A stretch of DNA of 64,000 nucleotides, from contig NZ_CANCWQ010000003.1 in NCBI RefSeq assembly GCF_947381555.1, positions 1 through 64,000 of the forward strand, read 5' to 3'. Under the pieces are notes generated by a model that saw only the letters and a program-made list of their open reading frames with translations, did no database searches and was not told where the DNA came from. Origin of the DNA: Limosilactobacillus pulli. Its GTDB lineage: Bacteria; Bacillota; Bacilli; Lactobacillales; Lactobacillaceae. Numbering within the stretch: position 1 is the stretch's first letter; every line of letters starts with the position of its first letter. Positions 25,260-33,758 of this stretch are shown here, piece after piece. The translations under genes were made by a program, and so were the position numbers.

Positions 25260-27914
25260 CTACTTGTTCAGATATTCAACAGCCTGCTTCAAAGCGGTTG
25301 GAATTCCCTCTGGCTTCTTGCCACCGGCTTGAGCCAGGTTAGGACGGCCACCGCCGCCACCATTGATGGCAGGTGCAATCGCCTTGATAATGTCACCGGC
25401 TTTGATGTCTTTAATCTTGTCATCACTGACGGCGACCAGCATGTTGGCCTTGCCTTCATTGCCGGTTGCCAAAACCAGCACGTCAGACAGCTGCTTGGCG
25501 CGCCAACTGTCGGCAAGCTGCCGTAGCTGACCCATGCCAGCAACATTGACTTGAGCGGCAATCAGCGTACCTTGTTTGGTGTCTTGAACGTTGTCAAAGA
25601 CTGCATTGGCTTGTTGAGCAGCCAGCTTGGCTTCCAGAGCCTCGTTTTGCTTTTGTGCTTCTTTAAGCTGACTTTGTAATTCTTCAACACGGTGTGGCAC
25701 CTCTTTAAGTTGGGCAACCTTCAATTCACCAGCCGTCTGCGTTAACAGATCATCATGGCTTTGCATAAACTTGAAGGCATCGCTTGAGGTAACCGCTTCA
25801 ATCCGCCGGACACCGGCACCGACCCCACCTTCGGAAACGATCTTGAACAGACCGATTTCGTTGGTATTCTTAACATGATCACCGCCACAGAATTCGGTGT
25901 TGTAATCACCAATCTTAACAACCCGGACCTTGTCACCATATTTGTCGGAGAACAGAGCAATGGCATCCATCTTCTTGGCTGCCTCCAGGTCGGTTTCAAC
26001 CGTCGTGACCGGAATTTCTTTCCAGATCTGTTCATTGACCATATCTTCAACGGCCTTCAGATCTTGATCCGTAACCTGGCCAAAGTGGTTGAAGTCAAAG
26101 CGCAGGTAGTGCTGTTCAACCAATGAGCCGGCTTGTTGCGTGTGACCGCCCAAGACGTTGCGCAATGCCTGGTCCAAAAGGTGAGTTGCGGTATGGTTCT
26201 TTTCGATCTTCAGGTGACGCAGACGATCAACCTTGAGGGCATAGCGCGCCCCTTTCTTTAATGGCGATTTCAGTTCAACGCGGTGCAGATTCTGCTGATT
26301 TGGTGCATGCTGAACGTCAACGACTTTACCAACCAGATTGCCAAAGTTGTCAATAATGTCACCAGTGTCGGCAACTTGACCACCCATTTCGGCATAAAAT
26401 GGCGTTACGTCAAAGATTACCTCAACGTCCTCATCACCCGGCAGTGCTTCTTCGACATGCTGACCAGCTTGTGCCAGACCAATCACCTTAGCGTTTTGGA
26501 CTTCCAGATCCGTGTAGCCGACATACTTGCTTGGTTCCTTAAATTCAGTCCAGACGTCGGTTTGAACGCCCATCCCATTATCGATATCACGTGCTTTGCG
26601 GGCTCGATTCTGCTGTTCGGTCATGGCAGCCTCAAAGCCGGCCTCATCAACTTCAAGGCCTTCGTCAGCAGCGTATTCCTTGGTCAGCTCGATTGGGAAG
26701 CCGTAAGTATCGTACAGCTTAAAGGCCGTCTTACCATCGATTCGGTTGCTGCCGTCTTCTTTGGCACGAGCAATCACATCATTGAGCAGATTCAGACCAC
26801 CATTTAAAGTCGTGTTGAAGCGTTCTTCTTCCGACTTGATGACTGAAGCAATGTAGTCGGCATTCTTCAAGACATCTGGATAGTATGATTCCATAATCTT
26901 GCCAACCGTAGGCACCAGCTTGTACAAGAATGGCTTGTCGATGCCCAGCTTCTTGCCGGCAACGACTGCCCGCCGCAACAGACGACGAATGACGTAGCCA
27001 CGACCAACGTTAGAAGGCAGAGCGCCGTCACCAATTGCAAACGTGATCGTCCGAATATGGTCGGCAATAATCTTGAAGAAGACGTCATCATCCTTGTTTT
27101 CGCCATACTTTTTAACGCCGCTGAATTCTTCGGCCTGCTTGATCAGTGGCATAAAGAGATCGGTCTCAAAATTGGTTGGGGCATTTTCAAAAATGGAGAC
27201 GACTCGTTCCAGTCCCATCCCAGTATCGATGTTTTTATGTGGCAGCGGCTCGTAGGTATCTTCTGGTGTGTGGTTGAATTGTGAAAAGACAATGTTCCAG
27301 ATTTCAAGGTAACGTTCGTTTTCACCACCAGGGTAGTTTTCTGGATCATCTTCAGGTACATTGTTCATTTCCTGGCCACGGTCATAAAAGATTTCCGTGT
27401 CGGGACCAGATGGACCTTGACCAATATCCCAAAAGTTGTCTTGGTTGGCCAGCAGGTGATCTTCGGCAACTCCAGCTTCCAGCCAGCAGCGGTGAGCATC
27501 ATTGTCCTTTGGGTAATAAGTAACATACAGCTTTTCAGGATCAAAGCCGAACCATTCGTCACTGGTCAGCAGCTCCCAGGCCCAAGGAATAACTTCTTTT
27601 TTAAAGTAGTCGCCAACTGAGAAATTTCCCAGCATTTCAAACATTGTGTGGTGACGCGCCGTTTTACCAACGTTTTCAATATCATTGGTTCGAATACTCT
27701 TTTGCGAGCTGGTCATGCGCGGATTCTTGGGTACAACCTCACCATCAAAATACTTTTTCATCGTAGCAACCCCAGAGTTAATCCAGAGCAGCGTTGGGTC
27801 ATCAACCGGCACCAAAGAGGCACTTGGCATTTCGGTATGACCGTGTTGAATAAAGAAATCCAGGTACATGCGGCGTACTTGGGCACTATTAAGGTGCTTT
27901 AATTCCTTGCTCAT
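25260..27914 (-). CDS. alaS: Alanyl-tRNA synthetase
   Basis: 884 residues from ATG 27914 (AAGGAAG 5-11 nt before). The class II core carries motif 1/2 HHTMFEMLGNFSVGDYFK (near 71-88) and the ATP-site region; the editing domain has both zinc-binding motifs, HTATHLLDQAL (near 570) and CGGDHVKNTNEIG (near 670); the C-Ala domain ends with the glycine-rich GGGGGRPNLAQAGG. The longer open frame adds residues from the T-box leader and is not coding. Expression is governed by the T-box upstream. First gene of the alaS-ireB-ruvX-yrzB group. Confidence 0.97.
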   Translation of the reverse strand: MSKELKHLNSAQVRRMYLDFFIQHGHTEMPSASLVPVDDPTLLWINSGVATMKKYFDGEVVPKNPRMTSSQKSIRTNDIENVGKTARHHTMFEMLGNFSVGDYFKKEVIPWAWELLTSDEWFGFDPEKLYVTYYPKDNDAHRCWLEAGVAEDHLLANQDNFWDIGQGPSGPDTEIFYDRGQEMNNVPEDDPENYPGGENERYLEIWNIVFSQFNHTPEDTYEPLPHKNIDTGMGLERVVSIFENAPTNFETDLFMPLIKQAEEFSGVKKYGENKDDDVFFKIIADHIRTITFAIGDGALPSNVGRGYVIRRLLRRAVVAGKKLGIDKPFLYKLVPTVGKIMESYYPDVLKNADYIASVIKSEEERFNTTLNGGLNLLNDVIARAKEDGSNRIDGKTAFKLYDTYGFPIELTKEYAADEGLEVDEAGFEAAMTEQQNRARKARDIDNGMGVQTDVWTEFKEPSKYVGYTDLEVQNAKVIGLAQAGQHVEEALPGDEDVEVIFDVTPFYAEMGGQVADTGDIIDNFGNLVGKVVDVQHAPNQQNLHRVELKSPLKKGARYALKVDRLRHLKIEKNHTATHLLDQALRNVLGGHTQQAGSLVEQHYLRFDFNHFGQVTDQDLKAVEDMVNEQIWKEIPVTTVETDLEAAKKMDAIALFSDKYGDKVRVVKIGDYNTEFCGGDHVKNTNEIGLFKIVSEGGVGAGVRRIEAVTSSDAFKFMQSHDDLLTQTAGELKVAQLKEVPHRVEELQSQLKEAQKQNEALEAKLAAQQANAVFDNVQDTKQGTLIAAQVNVAGMGQLRQLADSWRAKQLSDVLVLATGNEGKANMLVAVSDDKIKDIKAGDIIKAIAPAINGGGGGRPNLAQAGGKKPEGIPTALKQAVEYLNK

Positions 27915-27929
27915 GTTATCTTCCTTTCC

Positions 27930-28146
27930 TGGTAAAAACAAAAACCCATCCTTGCGAATCAGAGACGCCCTTAGACGCGGTACCACTCTGCTTGCAACGA
28001 TGGATTTCGTTTACCTCTTTAAATTTCCGAATTTCGGAAGCTGATTGTTGAATTGTAGATCTGGGGAGCACCTAATGATGATCGTCGTTTTTCACAGCAG
28101 CCAAAACGTTTCTGAAAGCTCACATCAAAAAGCATATCCCAAACAG
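27930..28146 (-). promoter_or_regulatory. Alanine T-box leader of alaS
   Basis: On the complement GCAGAGTGGTACCGCGTC (27972-27990 region) is the T-box antiterminator core, and CCATCGTTGC...GCAAGGATGG plus TTTTTG forms the terminator. The antiterminator bulge reads UGGU, matching an A73 discriminator as tRNA-Ala has. At about 215 nt the leader is short, and I could not place the specifier codon with confidence. Confidence 0.85.
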
Positions 28147-28151
28147 TCCAT

Positions 28152-28180
28152 ATTATAAGCGAGCTGACATTAAAAATCAA
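28152..28180 (-). promoter_or_regulatory. alaS promoter
   Basis: -35 TTGATT (28175-28180) and a perfect -10 TATAAT (28152-28157) with a 17-nt spacer on the complement. The -35 overlaps the last codon and stop of the upstream helicase gene. Confidence 0.75.
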
Positions 28181-29553
28181 CGACCATTATTCTCACGCTC
28201 GCGTCGATGCTGACGCTGACGTTGACGCTTGGCTTTGCGCATTTCATGACGCTTGGCCAGCTTGCGTTTTTCTTGCTCATCTTCTTTGATAGCCCGCTGG
28301 ATCCGTTTCTTGTAGCCAGGCTTGACCTTTTTCTTAGTCTTTTTGACAAAACCGCGCAGCGTCGTATCAAGACTTTCTCTGCGGCGGTGGTAGTTCTTGC
28401 GGCGGTTGCGATCATAGGTCGTTACGATATGGCCATTCTTGAACGTTTTAGGCGTAAACTTGATGCCGCGCTCCTCAAGTTTGGCGATCATCTCGTCTTC
28501 AGCTGGTGCATAAAGCGTAATGGCTGTTCCTTTCATGTTGGCCCGTCCCGTTCGACCAACCCGGTGCACGAAGTATTCCAGATCGCTTGGAATGTCATCA
28601 TTGATTACCAGCGACACACCATCAATATCAATTCCTCGCGCTGCCAGGTCAGTCGCAACGACATATTGGTAGTCGAGGTTGTGAATCTGACGCATAATGC
28701 GTTTCCGTGCCCGTGGCTCAAGACCGCCATGCAGCAGCGCCACTTTTAGTCCTTGCTGCTGCAGATAATTGGTAATTTCTTCAGCCCGTTGCCGCGTATT
28801 GGCAAATACCAGTGCCAGGTATGGATCCCCCAGCGTTAAGAGCTGATAGATCATCTCATTTTTGTCCCGGCCTTTGGTTGACATCAGCCAGTTGTCGACA
28901 TTGGGGTTGATCACCGTTTCGGTTGGAATTTCTTCGACGACCGGATTTTCCATGTATTTTTTCAAAAATGGCCGCAGTCCTTGGGGAATCGTGGCCGAAA
29001 AGACCATCATCTGCAGATCTTCTGGAAAATGACCAGCAATACCGTCAACCTGTTCCAAAAAGCCCATGTCAAGCGTCATATCTGCTTCATCAACAACAAA
29101 GCGATGAGCCGTGTGAATATCCAGGGCTTGCGAGTTGATGAGATCCAAGATTCGCCCAGGCGTTCCAATGACCAGCTGTGGCTGCTTACGCTGCAGCTGC
29201 TCAATTTGATGCTGTTTGTCAGTACCACCAACATAATTATGAATTGTAAATTTCTGGGGAGCAAATTTGTTCAGCTGCTTGGCTGCATTATAAATCTGGT
29301 AGGCCAGTTCCCGGCTGGGGGTAGTGATTACAACCTGCACGTTTTGGTCATTGGGATCTAACTGTTCAAAAATCGGCAGTAAAAACGCATGCGTCTTACC
29401 ACTACCGGTTTGTGACTGACCAACCACGCTCTTATTGGTTAGCACGATTGGAATTACTTTTTCCTGAACTGGGGTCGGCTTAGTGAAATGGAGATCTTTT
29501 AAGGCCTCCATTAAGAATGGTTGAAAATGAAAGTCAGCAAATGTTTCAGTCAT
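28177..29553 (-). CDS. DEAD-box ATP-dependent RNA helicase
   Basis: 458 residues. Q motif region (FHFQPFLMEALKDLHFTKPTPVQ), Walker A GQSQTGSGKTHAF (near 43-55), DEAD box VVDEADMTLDMGF (near 152-164), SAT (near 185) and HRVGRTGRAN (near 335) are present, then a long basic tail (Lys/Arg over 80 residues) for RNA binding. It resembles CshB/YqfR-type cold-shock and ribosome-assembly helicases of Firmicutes. AAAGGA precedes the ATG; it starts 24 bp after the nrnA-like gene. Confidence 0.93.
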   Translation of the reverse strand: MTETFADFHFQPFLMEALKDLHFTKPTPVQEKVIPIVLTNKSVVGQSQTGSGKTHAFLLPIFEQLDPNDQNVQVVITTPSRELAYQIYNAAKQLNKFAPQKFTIHNYVGGTDKQHQIEQLQRKQPQLVIGTPGRILDLINSQALDIHTAHRFVVDEADMTLDMGFLEQVDGIAGHFPEDLQMMVFSATIPQGLRPFLKKYMENPVVEEIPTETVINPNVDNWLMSTKGRDKNEMIYQLLTLGDPYLALVFANTRQRAEEITNYLQQQGLKVALLHGGLEPRARKRIMRQIHNLDYQYVVATDLAARGIDIDGVSLVINDDIPSDLEYFVHRVGRTGRANMKGTAITLYAPAEDEMIAKLEERGIKFTPKTFKNGHIVTTYDRNRRKNYHRRRESLDTTLRGFVKKTKKKVKPGYKKRIQRAIKEDEQEKRKLAKRHEMRKAKRQRQRQHRRERENNGR

Positions 29554-29576
29554 TGAGGTTGGATTTCCTTTCTTGG

Positions 29577-30521
29577 TCAGGCATTGGCAGCCAACTCATC
29601 CAGCTGGCTGACCACTGCTTTGATTTCTTGTTCATCGCGTGCCTTAGCTCCACTGGCCAGTGGATGACCGCCGCCTTGATGCTTTTTGGCCAGTTCATTG
29701 ATAAATGGACCCTTGGAGCGCAGCCGAATTCGGTAGTGACCATCTTCTTGTTGGACAAAGATCGCCCAGGCCTTAACGCCTTGAATCTTGCCTGGTAAAG
29801 GCACAACGGCCGAAGTACCCGCTTCAGTCAGTCCGTAGCGCTTAAGAATCTCATTGGTCAAAATCACATAGGCTGCACCGCTTTCAAGCAGCGTCATGTT
29901 TTCATAGACATAAGCCGACAAGCGCGCAAGTGGCAGCGTAATCGTATCCTCACGCTGACAAATAGCGGACGCATCGGCCCCTGCTGCCATCAGCTCACCA
30001 GCAATGCGCATGGTATTAGGCGTAGTAGCTGGATATAAAAAGCGGCCCGTATCACCAACGATACCAGCATACAAAGCGTGAGCTGCCTTTTTGGGCAAAG
30101 TCAGTTCTTTTTTGAAATGCTCGTAAAACTCATAAATCATCTCCGAGCAGCTGGATGCATCGTCTCTGACCCACATCAGATCACCATACGGCTCGTCATT
30201 GGGATGATGATCGATCTTGATCAGCTCATCACCATTATTAAAGCGCCGATCATCAATTCGTGGCGCATTGGCCGTATCGGTAACGATCACCAGGGCATCA
30301 TCATATGCATCGCCTTCAATTTCGTCCATGGTACCGATCCAGTCAAATCCCGGAATATGCTTACCAACGACATAGACCTGCTTGTAAGGAAACGAAGCCT
30401 TTAAAATCTCAGCCAGCCCAACCTGAGAACCGATTGCATCGGGATCCGGGCGCTGATGACGATGAATTATGATCTTGTTGTATTTTTTAATCTGTTCAAG
30501 AATTGACGCTAACTCGTCCAT
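29577..30521 (-). CDS. nrnA: NrnA-like DHH/DHHA1 phosphoesterase
   Basis: 314 residues, DHH family. Manganese-binding motifs: HRHQRPDPDAIGSQ (residues 20-33), VTDTANAPRID (about 81-91), KIDHHPND (about 103-110; the DHH signature) and GDTGRFLYP (near 158). The DHHA1 part ends with GGGHPLASGA. NrnA/YtqI degrades nano-RNAs and dephosphorylates pAp; c-di-AMP-derived pApA is another known substrate of close relatives. AAGGAGGAA precedes the ATG. Confidence 0.9.
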   Translation of the reverse strand: MDELASILEQIKKYNKIIIHRHQRPDPDAIGSQVGLAEILKASFPYKQVYVVGKHIPGFDWIGTMDEIEGDAYDDALVIVTDTANAPRIDDRRFNNGDELIKIDHHPNDEPYGDLMWVRDDASSCSEMIYEFYEHFKKELTLPKKAAHALYAGIVGDTGRFLYPATTPNTMRIAGELMAAGADASAICQREDTITLPLARLSAYVYENMTLLESGAAYVILTNEILKRYGLTEAGTSAVVPLPGKIQGVKAWAIFVQQEDGHYRIRLRSKGPFINELAKKHQGGGHPLASGAKARDEQEIKAVVSQLDELAANA

Positions 30522-30610
30522 TGATCAATTCCTCCTTGCACGTATTATGCTATTTTAAAACCATTTCCAAGTATATCAGCAATTGGCGTTTTTGGCTTGT
30601 CCATTAGACT

Positions 30611-30651
30611 CAAAAATCCTGATGAGTAACCTACTCATCAGGATTTTTTAC
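30611..30651. terminator. Bidirectional terminator upstream of nrnA
   Basis: AAATCCTGATGAGTA and TACTCATCAGGATTTTTT form a 14-bp stem with a 3-nt loop. On the minus strand it probably terminated the yajC transcript before an IS-derived element inserted between. Confidence 0.85.
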
Positions 30652-30977
30652 AGTCAACCACCATCGGCTAAAGTCGATGGCTTGTGGGCAAACACCCCGA
30701 TATTGAGTGTCTAAACCACAATTTGCGTAGATACGGACGATTTACTCAAACAGCCGCAGTTGCTTGAGCAGTGATCATCTAATTACCAATGCCTTTTACG
30801 TCCCCAGGTTGCCATAGGGACGATATATCGATAGTTGTTAGATAGTCAGTCTTATAATGCTGTAATACTCACTTTGATTCTCAGTGATGCAGCTACTAAG
30901 TTAATTACTATCTACAAGGATTAGATCATAGCAAGCCTATCCATCCCATGACTAAAGTCACGGGATTTCCGGCTAGA
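30652..30977 (-). mobile_element. Non-autonomous IS200/IS605-type element (PATE), omega-RNA-like
   Basis: About 325 bp lacking any transposase frame, bounded by two imperfect palindromes: CCCGTGACTTTAGTCATGGG (about 30944-30965, complement) and CCATCGACTTTAGCCGATGG (about 30662-30682). The segment reading TATCGGGGTGTTTGCCCACAAGCC before the second palindrome and GTTGAC after it resembles the right end of lactobacillus IS200/IS605 elements from memory. The interior, with TCGTCCGTATCTACG and GACTGACTATC regions, may be what remains of the tnpB 3' end and its guide RNA. Insertion lies 13 bp after the yajC stop. Confidence 0.6.
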
Positions 30978-30987
30978 CATAATTAAA

Positions 30988-31458
30988 CTACTTATCAGCG
31001 TCGGCACTGTCGCTTTGGGCAGGCTTTTGATCATCAGCAGCTGCTGATTCACTGGCTGGCGCAGCTTCTTGACTTGCTGGTGCTTCACTGGCTTCTTTAG
31101 CCGGTTCTTGACTGGCCGCAGCTGACTCGCTGGCTGGCGTTTCAGCAGTTTCTTGCGTCTTGCTTGGAATTACCCGTGCAATTGCTGAGAGGTCAAAAGT
31201 CAAGTAGACCCCTTCACAGTCGATCGTTACCGTTTGATCCGTGGTGTTGATTTCATCGATCACACCATGCAAACGACTGATCATAACGACCTGATCACCC
31301 TTCTTTAAGTGATTTACCATTGATTGGTGCTCTTTGCGTTGTTTTTGTTGTGGCCGAATCATGAAGAAGTACATAAAAGCAATCATCAAGACGATAATGA
31401 TGATGCTGGACATGCCGGATCCGGTACTACTGCTTGCAGCTAAAATTCCCACTGCCAT
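30988..31458 (-). CDS. yajC: Preprotein translocase subunit YajC
   Basis: 156 residues. One membrane helix (about 17-35, SSIIIIVLMIAFMYFFMIRPQ) with the YajC signature IRPQQKQRKEHQSMVNHLKKGDQVV (near 34-58) and the beta domain TVDGEGVYLTFDLSAIARV-type ending. The last 50 residues are an Ala/Ser/Glu/Pro low-complexity tail that roughly doubles the usual soluble part. YajC is an accessory of SecDF-YajC. Follows tgt, with a terminator between. Confidence 0.92.
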   Translation of the reverse strand: MAVGILAASSSTGSGMSSIIIIVLMIAFMYFFMIRPQQKQRKEHQSMVNHLKKGDQVVMISRLHGVIDEINTTDQTVTIDCEGVYLTFDLSAIARVIPSKTQETAETPASESAAASQEPAKEASEAPASQEAAPASESAAADDQKPAQSDSADADK

Positions 31459-31510
31459 TCATCCTCTCTTATTTGATTTGATAATTATATGATCAATAAA
31501 TAACTTTACC

Positions 31511-31564
31511 AAAAAAACGGGTCAAATACCACTGGTTCAACTAAAAACCAGCATTTCTGACCAA
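31511..31564 (-). terminator. Terminator downstream of the tgt homologue
   Basis: On the complement GGTCAGAAATGCTGGTT and AACCAGTGGTATTTGACC pair, followed by CGTTTTTTTGG. It separates yajC from the ruvA-ruvB-tgt transcript. Confidence 0.75.
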
Positions 31565-31585
31565 ATCGAATACCGATTGTTCATT

Positions 31586-32677
31586 CTAGGCCAACCCATT
31601 AAAAACGATTGCTGGTGACTGATCATGCATAATGGACTGACGAGTTTGAACAAACATCTTTTGCAGGTACCAAAGATTATGCTGGCCGATCAGACGCGTC
31701 CCCACTGGATCACCCATATGAAGCAGATGTCTAAGATAGGCTCTTGAGTAGTGTCGGCAAACCTGACAGTCACAATCTTTTGCCAGTGGCTGCAGATCTT
31801 TGGCAAAGCGTTCTTTTTTAATCGGCAACAGTCCTTGATCACTCAGGGCTTTACCATAATGTCCCCAGTGCGTTGGTAAAGAGGTTTCAATCAGATCAAC
31901 GCCATTTTGCAATGCACTGATCAGTTGAGCCGGCGATTGAACATCACTAACCATCCGGAGTTGATTTTTAGGCAGACAATCGATGCTGGCCTTTAAAATC
32001 CGATCATACTCATCATCATCGTCAATATCACTGATCCCACCAATCACGTAACCATCAAAGCCAAGCTCTAATAAGGATGCGATGCTTTGTGCTCGCAGCT
32101 GAGCAAAACCCGCTCCCTGCATCACGCCAAGCACAGCCGGCGAATCTGGCGTCAGGGCTGCTTTAGCTGCTTTGGCCCAGGCTGAATTAATGGCAACGGC
32201 TTTTTCGATATAGTCGTGCGTGGCATAGTAAGGCGGCGTTTGACTAAGCATCAGCATAATATCGGGCTGCATCTTGGTTTGTGATTCGATTACAGACTGC
32301 GGCGTCATCAAACGCACCGCACCGGTCTTAACGTCATGAAAGCGAACGCCGTCTTTGGTCAGATGATTTTTCTTAACCCGTGGCAGATGCGAAAAGTCGC
32401 CAGGCTGAGCAATCACCAGTCCATCCCAATCCATTAGTCGGTGCAGTCCACCTGATGCCTGAACGATTTCAGTTCCTGGGTTTTGTGAGATGATGCTTGC
32501 ATCAACGCTGAGTCCTTTAACCTGAGACTGTTCAGCCTCGATCGGTGCCAGATCATGAATTGTCAATGCAGGTGCCGAAACGATCAAGGCTGGCGTAGCA
32601 ATCGTTTGTTGACCGACCTTTAACCTGGCTGCCCGCATTGATCCGTAAGTTTTTTGTAATTTAAAATCTAGCTTCAA
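31586..32677 (-). CDS. Tgt (queuine tRNA-ribosyltransferase) homologue, catalytic residues lost
   Basis: 363 residues with the TIM-barrel fold and layout of bacterial Tgt, including LDGYVIGG-type strand (FDGYVIGG near 207-214) and the zinc site Cys302, Cys304, Cys307, His333 within CDCQVCRHYSRAYLRHL and GQHN. However the three key acids are gone: the TDSGGFQ loop is AQPGDFS (residues 90-96; Asp to Gln91), the FDECPP loop is LSQTPP (144-149; Asp to Ser145) and the nucleophile in FDCVLPTR is IETSLPTH (263-270; Asp to Glu264, Arg to His270). The VQGG loop is MQGAG. The gene looks under selection, with no stop or frameshift, TTG start and AAAGGG site. It resembles the non-catalytic eukaryotic QTRT2 situation. 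queA is absent from its usual place. Confidence 0.85.
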   Translation of the reverse strand: MKLDFKLQKTYGSMRAARLKVGQQTIATPALIVSAPALTIHDLAPIEAEQSQVKGLSVDASIISQNPGTEIVQASGGLHRLMDWDGLVIAQPGDFSHLPRVKKNHLTKDGVRFHDVKTGAVRLMTPQSVIESQTKMQPDIMLMLSQTPPYYATHDYIEKAVAINSAWAKAAKAALTPDSPAVLGVMQGAGFAQLRAQSIASLLELGFDGYVIGGISDIDDDDEYDRILKASIDCLPKNQLRMVSDVQSPAQLISALQNGVDLIETSLPTHWGHYGKALSDQGLLPIKKERFAKDLQPLAKDCDCQVCRHYSRAYLRHLLHMGDPVGTRLIGQHNLWYLQKMFVQTRQSIMHDQSPAIVFNGLA

Positions 32678-32725
32678 AACTATTTACCCTTTCATTTTGG
32701 CCTGCCCTATCGTCGCACGGTAAGC

Positions 32726-33742
32726 CTATTTTCCTTCACCAGGCAGCGGGATTCCTAGATGCTGATAGGCAGCCGGCGTAGCAACGCGTCCCCTTGGCGT
32801 ACGGGCGATAAAGCCAATCTGCAGCAGATAGGGTTCATACATTTCCTCGATCGTACCCATTTCCTCACCGACATTGGCAGCAATCGTCTTTAGACCAACC
32901 GGACCGCCATGATAGTAATCGATCATGGTATGCAAAATCCGTCGATCGATCTCATCCAGTCCACGCTCGTCGACTTGCAAAAGCTGCAGAGCCTTGGCCA
33001 CGGTTGCCGCATCAATAGCATCATTGCCAGCCACTTGGGCAAAGTCGCGGACCCGTTTTAAAAGACGATTGGCAATTCGCGGCGTACCTCTTGAACGCAT
33101 GGCCAGTTCCTTAGCGCCGGTCGGTTCAATTGGCATGGCAAAAATCTTGGCTGAACGAAAGATGATTCTTTCCAGCTCATCTTGGCTGTAATAGGCCATA
33201 TGCTCGATAATGCCAAACCGGTCCCGCAATGGTGCCGATAAGACCCCAGCCCGTGTCGTCGCACCAATTAGGGTAAACGGTGGCAACGGAAAATGAATCG
33301 GATGTGCTGTTGGACCTTCGCCAACGACAATATCGATATAAAAATCCTCCATTGCCGAATAGAGCATTTCTTCAACCGTTTTGGGCAGTCGATGGATCTC
33401 ATCAATAAACAAGACATCGCCAGGATGCAGCTCGTTTAGCATGGCTACCAGATCACCTGGCTTTTCAATGGCTGGGCCACTGGTCGTCTTGATGCCAACG
33501 TTCATCTCATGAGCAATCACCATCGCCAAGGTCGTTTTTCCCAGCCCCGGTGGTCCATACAAAAGCACGTGGTCGAGCGCTTCTTCACGACTGCGGGCGG
33601 CTTGGACGTAGACAGACAGTTTCTTTTTGATTTGTTCTTGACCAATATATTCGGCAAGCCACTGGGGACGCAGGCTCGTTTCACCGGCACTTTCCGCCTC
33701 ATTTTCAACCTGAGCCGACATCAAGTGCTGATCATCCTCCAA
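32726..33742 (-). CDS. ruvB: Holliday junction branch-migration ATPase RuvB
   Basis: 338 residues, AAA+ motor of the RuvAB complex. Signatures: LRPQWLAEYIGQ (near 23-34), Walker A GPPGLGKTT (near 64-72), Walker B LFIDEIHRL (near 115-123), sensor 1 GATTRAG (near 165) and the winged-helix C-terminus ending RTPRGRVATPAAYQHLG. Start is TTG 33742 with AAAGGAGGG 6 nt before. Located 16 bp after ruvA and before the tgt homologue. Confidence 0.97.
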   Translation of the reverse strand: MEDDQHLMSAQVENEAESAGETSLRPQWLAEYIGQEQIKKKLSVYVQAARSREEALDHVLLYGPPGLGKTTLAMVIAHEMNVGIKTTSGPAIEKPGDLVAMLNELHPGDVLFIDEIHRLPKTVEEMLYSAMEDFYIDIVVGEGPTAHPIHFPLPPFTLIGATTRAGVLSAPLRDRFGIIEHMAYYSQDELERIIFRSAKIFAMPIEPTGAKELAMRSRGTPRIANRLLKRVRDFAQVAGNDAIDAATVAKALQLLQVDERGLDEIDRRILHTMIDYYHGGPVGLKTIAANVGEEMGTIEEMYEPYLLQIGFIARTPRGRVATPAAYQHLGIPLPGEGK

Positions 33743-33758
33743 GAAAATCCCTCCTTTA

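Noticed and set aside
30691..30940. Possible remnant coding sequence of TnpA or TnpB inside the IS-like element
   Set aside because: No frame on either strand stays open long enough to recognise any transposase motif; the interior is better explained as non-coding end sequence.
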